From Litsea cubeba (Eukaryota; Streptophyta; Magnoliopsida; Laurales; Lauraceae): DNA of 64,000 nucleotides. Made by a program: the position numbers and the translations under genes. Location: NCBI GenBank assembly GCA_012931725.1, contig CM022948.1, positions 89,984,888 through 90,048,887 on the forward strand, read 5' to 3'. Positions within the stretch are counted from its first letter, which is position 1. Each line of letters begins with the position of its first letter. The notes beneath the pieces are model-generated. The model was given only the letters and a program-made list of their open reading frames with translations. It made no database searches and was not told the DNA's origin. This document shows, piece after piece, positions 60,570-64,000 of the stretch.

Positions 60570-60764
60570 TGTTATAAAAGAGAGAGACCAAGAGAAAGAA
60601 GATTAGAGGGAGAAGAGAGAGCCTTTCTGATATCTCATTAACTGTGTCTAAATACATAGGGAGAGAGCCTATTTATAGGCAAAGTAAACTAAAAAGGAGG
60701 AACCCTAATTCTAACCCTATCTTATCACAAGTGGGCATCCACCCAAGATCCATATCTTATAACA
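60570..60764 (-). repeat. 3' LTR of copia element 2 (195 bp)
   Basis: The + strand starts TGTTATAAAAG and ends TCTTATAACA, so the ends are themselves inverted (TGTTATA...TATAACA). The minus strand contains GCCTATAAATAGGC, a clear TATA box. It is bounded by a polypurine tract. Confidence 0.87.
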
Positions 60765-61048
60765 CTCCCCCTTGGATGACCACCATTTAATGACAGTTGC
60801 CTCATTAAAAACCTTGCTAAGGAAAACCCAGTGGGAAAAACCAAAGCGAAGGGAAAAAGAGTACAACATTCTTCAAGATCATTGAAATGGTGTTGGACGT
60901 GCATAATGCTGCCTCGTTAAAACCTTAACTAGGAAAACCCAGTGGGATAAAACCTAGGAAAGGAAAAAGAGTACAGCGCACAAATGTCCTGGGAAGCATA
61001 CTTCAGGATGCTCCCTGATAAACTGCTCCCCCTGATGATTGCAACCAT

Positions 61049-64000
61049 TTACATAGTTTGATGATGAACTCTTCGCATGCCAATCTCATATACAAACTTC
61101 TGGAATACTGATTTTGGCAAAGATTTGGTAAATAGATCAGCCAGGTTGTTACTCGAACAAACTTGTTTGACTTCAATTTCATTGTTCTTCTGAAGTTCAT
61201 GAGTGAAGAAGAACTTTGGTGCTATATGCTTAGTCTTGTCTCCTTTAATAAAACCTTCTCGAATTTGTTTTATGCATGCTTCATTATCTTCATAGATAAC
61301 ATTTGGGATACCTGCAATAGAAGGTAATTGACAAGAACTACGAACATGCTGAATCAAGGATCTTAGCCATACACATTCCCTACTGGCTTCATAAAGAGCC
61401 AAAATCTCAGCATGGTTAGAGGAGGTAGCTACCAGAGTCTGTTTAGTAGAACGCCAAGAAATGGCGGCATTACCATTTAGAAACACATAACCTGTCTGTG
61501 ATCGACCCTTATGAGGATCAGAGAGATAACCTGAATCTGCATATCCTGTAAAACTGGAATCTATAGGATTATAAGAATAAAATATTCCTAAATCAGTTGT
61601 TCCACGCAAATATCGTAGGATATGTTTAATACCAACCCAGTGCCTTTGAGTTGGTGCGGAGCTATATCTGGCAAGTAGATTCACAGAAAATGCAATATCC
61701 GGTCTAGTGCATTGTGCTAAGTACATCAGGGCTCCAATAGCACTTAAGTATGGTACTTCTTGACCCAAAACTTTTTCATTTTTTTCAATAGGACGGTATG
61801 GATCTTTCTGTGTATCAAGAGACCGGACGACCATGGGTGTGCTTAATGGGTGTGCTTTGTCCATACCAAATCGTTTTAAAACCTTCTCGGTATAATTAGA
61901 TTGATGGACCAACATCCCATTAGAATTTCTCTCGATTTGCAACCCGAGACAGAATCTTGTTTTTCCAAGGTCTTTCATTTCAAATTCTTTCTTTAAACAA
62001 TCAGCAGTTTCTTCGAGCTCTTCTGGAGTCCCTACCAAATTGATATCATCCACATAAACTGCTAATATTGCAAATCCCTTCATGAATTTCTTTATAAATA
62101 GACACGGGCAAATAGGATTGTTTGCATACCCCTTTTTAGACAAGTATTCACTAAGACGATTGTACCACATTCTTCCGGATTGCTTCAGGCCGTACAATGA
62201 TCGCCTCAATTGGATTGAGTATGTACTCCTTGGCTTTGCTTCAGGCAAAGGAAATCCTTCCGGGATTTTCATGTGAATTCTAGTGTCTAAGTCCCCATAT
62301 AAGTAAGCAGTTACAACATCCATGAGTCGCATTTCTAGATTTTGAGAAACTGCTAAACTTATCAGATATCTGAAAGTTGTTGTATCTATGACAGGGGAGT
62401 ATGTTTCCTCATAATCAATCCCAGGTTTTTGCAGGAAACCTTGTGCCACTAATCGTGCCTTATATCTGGTAATTTCATTCATTTCATTCCGTTTTCTTAC
62501 AAACACCCACTTGTAACCTACATGGTTAACATCTTTTGGGGTTTGTACTATAGGTCCGAACACACCACGTTTATTGAGAGACTCTAACTCTGCTTTGATG
62601 GCACTTTCCCATTTTGGCCAATCATTTCTTTGTCGACATTCATTTATAGAACGTGGTTCTGTGTCCCAATCATCATCATCATTTACCTTTGATATTTGTG
62701 TAGCTATCGCATATGCAAATGCGTCATCGATGACAATATCATTTCTATTCCATCTCTCTTTTGAATAATTGTAAAATATAGAGATCTCTTCATTATCCGG
62801 TACCGGTGCCTCTTCAGGGGCTTCCAAAGTCTCACCAGGGACTTCCATTATTCTAGAGAGAACGGATTTTGTCATAACCTCTTCAGGAGCGTTACGTGCC
62901 TCTTCGGGAGGAACCTCTTCAAGAGTGTTACGTGCCTCTTCGGGAGGACATGATGATGATTGCTCATTTCTCCTTTTCCGCGGAGCTGAGTCCTTTGAAC
63001 CTATAGGTCTGCCACGCTTCTGGCGTATTGCAGATTCTTTTGCGGTTGTATTTTGACTTTGTCCTACAGGGACATTAATCCTGGCAGGTGTATTCATAGC
63101 GGGCACATGTGATTTTGTCACCTTTGCTGCATCGTTAAATGCATCAGGTAATCTGTTTGCAATTTCTTGTAAGTGCACAATTCTCCGAACTTCATTTTCA
63201 CATTGTGAAGTTCGTGGATCCAAATGAGACAGAGTGGAAGTATTCCATGTTAATTCTCGCCGTTCTTCAGGAACAGGTCGTTCTACAGGAACTATGTTAT
63301 CTCCCCCTAACGGCGGGAATATTGTCTCATCGAATTGACAATCTGGAAAACGAGCAGTGAAGACATCTCCTGTCATTGGTTCTAGATATCGAATAATCAT
63401 GGATTCAGCTAAGCCATTCTGGGTGTGGACATGGGGGACAGGATGTTCGACAACAATTCCTATAGATGAACAAAAATCATCAAAAACCTGTGATGTAAAT
63501 TCTCCTGCATTGTCAAGTCTTATAGACTTAATGGGAGAATCAGGGAAATGAGCCCTAAGTTTAATTATTTGAGTTAATAGACGGGCAAATGCTATGTTCC
63601 TAGTTGAAAGTAGGCAAACATCAGACCAACGGGTGGAGGCATCAATCAAAACCATAAAATATCTAAAAGGTCCACTAGTGGGATTTATGGGTCCACAAAT
63701 GTCACCTTGTATCCTTTGCAGAAAGGATGGGGATTCGTATGCAACTTTAGCAAAAGAAGGTCGGGTGATCAATTTTCCTTGTGAACACGGTGTACATAAG
63801 TACCCACTAGGTAGGGTCAATTGATGGTTCTCTAAAGAATGCCCAAAGGAGTTATCTACAATTTTTCTCAACATAGTAGCCCCAGGGTGACCTAACCTAT
63901 CATGCCAGAGCTGTAAAGTCTTCGGATCACTAAGCTTCGGGCTTAGTTTAAGCTTCGGGCTTAACTTTGTTGTTTTGCTCATAACCGAATGTGATTCAAC
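61049..64000 (-). CDS. Copia polyprotein, partial (pre-integrase to RNase H)
   Basis: The frame is open from the right window edge to the stop at 61049, about 980 residues. Domains: GAG-pre-integrase (LWHDRLGHPGATMLRK), integrase (GDICGPINPTSG, SIRLDNAGEFTS, HTQNGLAES), a long Pro/Glu-rich linker with twice-repeated PPEEARN, reverse transcriptase (GYKWVFVRKRNEM, AVYVDDINLVG) and RNase H (VATSSNHAEILALYEASREC). At about 63395-63405 NGLAES runs straight into MIIRYLEPMTGD; copia relatives have roughly 80-100 more residues here, so an in-frame deletion is inferred. This would remove the part following the catalytic Glu of the integrase. Gag and protease lie outside the window. Confidence 0.92.
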   Translation of the reverse strand, partial: VESHSVMSKTTKLSPKLKLSPKLSDPKTLQLWHDRLGHPGATMLRKIVDNSFGHSLENHQLTLPSGYLCTPCSQGKLITRPSFAKVAYESPSFLQRIQGDICGPINPTSGPFRYFMVLIDASTRWSDVCLLSTRNIAFARLLTQIIKLRAHFPDSPIKSIRLDNAGEFTSQVFDDFCSSIGIVVEHPVPHVHTQNGLAESMIIRYLEPMTGDVFTARFPDCQFDETIFPPLGGDNIVPVERPVPEERRELTWNTSTLSHLDPRTSQCENEVRRIVHLQEIANRLPDAFNDAAKVTKSHVPAMNTPARINVPVGQSQNTTAKESAIRQKRGRPIGSKDSAPRKRRNEQSSSCPPEEARNTLEEVPPEEARNAPEEVMTKSVLSRIMEVPGETLEAPEEAPVPDNEEISIFYNYSKERWNRNDIVIDDAFAYAIATQISKVNDDDDWDTEPRSINECRQRNDWPKWESAIKAELESLNKRGVFGPIVQTPKDVNHVGYKWVFVRKRNEMNEITRYKARLVAQGFLQKPGIDYEETYSPVIDTTTFRYLISLAVSQNLEMRLMDVVTAYLYGDLDTRIHMKIPEGFPLPEAKPRSTYSIQLRRSLYGLKQSGRMWYNRLSEYLSKKGYANNPICPCLFIKKFMKGFAILAVYVDDINLVGTPEELEETADCLKKEFEMKDLGKTRFCLGLQIERNSNGMLVHQSNYTEKVLKRFGMDKAHPLSTPMVVRSLDTQKDPYRPIEKNEKVLGQEVPYLSAIGALMYLAQCTRPDIAFSVNLLARYSSAPTQRHWVGIKHILRYLRGTTDLGIFYSYNPIDSSFTGYADSGYLSDPHKGRSQTGYVFLNGNAAISWRSTKQTLVATSSNHAEILALYEASRECVWLRSLIQHVRSSCQLPSIAGIPNVIYEDNEACIKQIREGFIKGDKTKHIAPKFFFTHELQKNNEIEVKQVCSSNNLADLFTKSLPKSVFQKFVYEIGMRRVHHQTM

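Larger units (their letters stand above)
60570..64000 (-). mobile_element. Second Ty1/copia element, 3' part (5' part beyond window)
   Basis: It starts on the left with a short 3' LTR (60570-60764), preceded on the minus strand by a polypurine tract (AAGGGGGAG, 60765-60773) and a long polyprotein frame that is open to the window end. It is a different lineage from copia element 1: the reverse transcriptase has MDVVTAYLYGDLDTRIHMKI and AVYVDDINLVG. The left flank CATGA (60565-60569) is the expected target copy; its partner is outside. Confidence 0.93.

Overview
The window is nuclear DNA from a seed plant, very probably an angiosperm. It is AT-rich, its genes have GT-AG introns of up to 8 kb, its products are plant-specific families, and about half of it is transposon-derived. 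No grass-type GC gradient is visible, but the species cannot be named from the sequence alone. There are no operons, CRISPR arrays or rRNA genes, and I see no intact tRNA gene.

Layout. (1) 1-3.7 kb, + strand: the last four coding exons of a bHLH35-like transcription factor, with its 5' end outside the window. (2) 3.7-8.5 kb: intergenic, with a diverged duplication and a terminal-inverted-repeat element (about 6.27-7.21 kb). (3) 8.52-17.96 kb, + strand: a two-exon PRCC-domain gene whose 8.1-kb intron holds L1-type LINE remnants, a long-TIR Mutator-like element and three LTR-like repeat units. (4) 21.45-33.21 kb, + strand: a nine-exon gene for the plastid glutamyl-tRNA-reductase-binding protein (GluTRBP/PGR7). 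Its 5.4-kb intron 5 contains an old Ty3-type LTR element, itself interrupted by a tRNA-derived SINE. (5) 34.92-35.10 kb, - strand: one frameshifted exon of an MIF/D-dopachrome-tautomerase-like gene (pseudogene fragment). (6) 36.48-39.42 kb, - strand: a four-exon membrane-protein gene of the At1g16860 family; a possible leader exon lies near 46.3-46.6 kb. (7) 40-50 kb: transposon-rich, with an RTE-type LINE remnant, a 1.07-kb fold-back element, a hAT-type MITE with a perfect 8-bp target duplication and a Mutator-like element with a near-perfect 9-bp duplication. (8) 51.28-56.98 kb, - strand: a complete young Ty1/copia (Tnt1/Tork-like) element with nearly identical LTRs and a perfect 5-bp target duplication, but a broken polyprotein. 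(9) 57-60.6 kb: intergenic, little recognised. (10) 60.57-64.0 kb, - strand: the 3' part of a second copia element, open but with an apparent in-frame deletion in the integrase region, running off the window.

The host genes do not form a pathway: two likely nuclear proteins (bHLH, PRCC), one chloroplast regulator of tetrapyrrole synthesis and one membrane protein of unknown function. I found no convincing new biological system. The items most worth a second look are the long-hairpin fold-back element, a near-perfect 26-bp hairpin at 39,992-40,048, the layered insertions in introns, the young but defective copia element, and two mirror-image compound G/C-run microsatellites.
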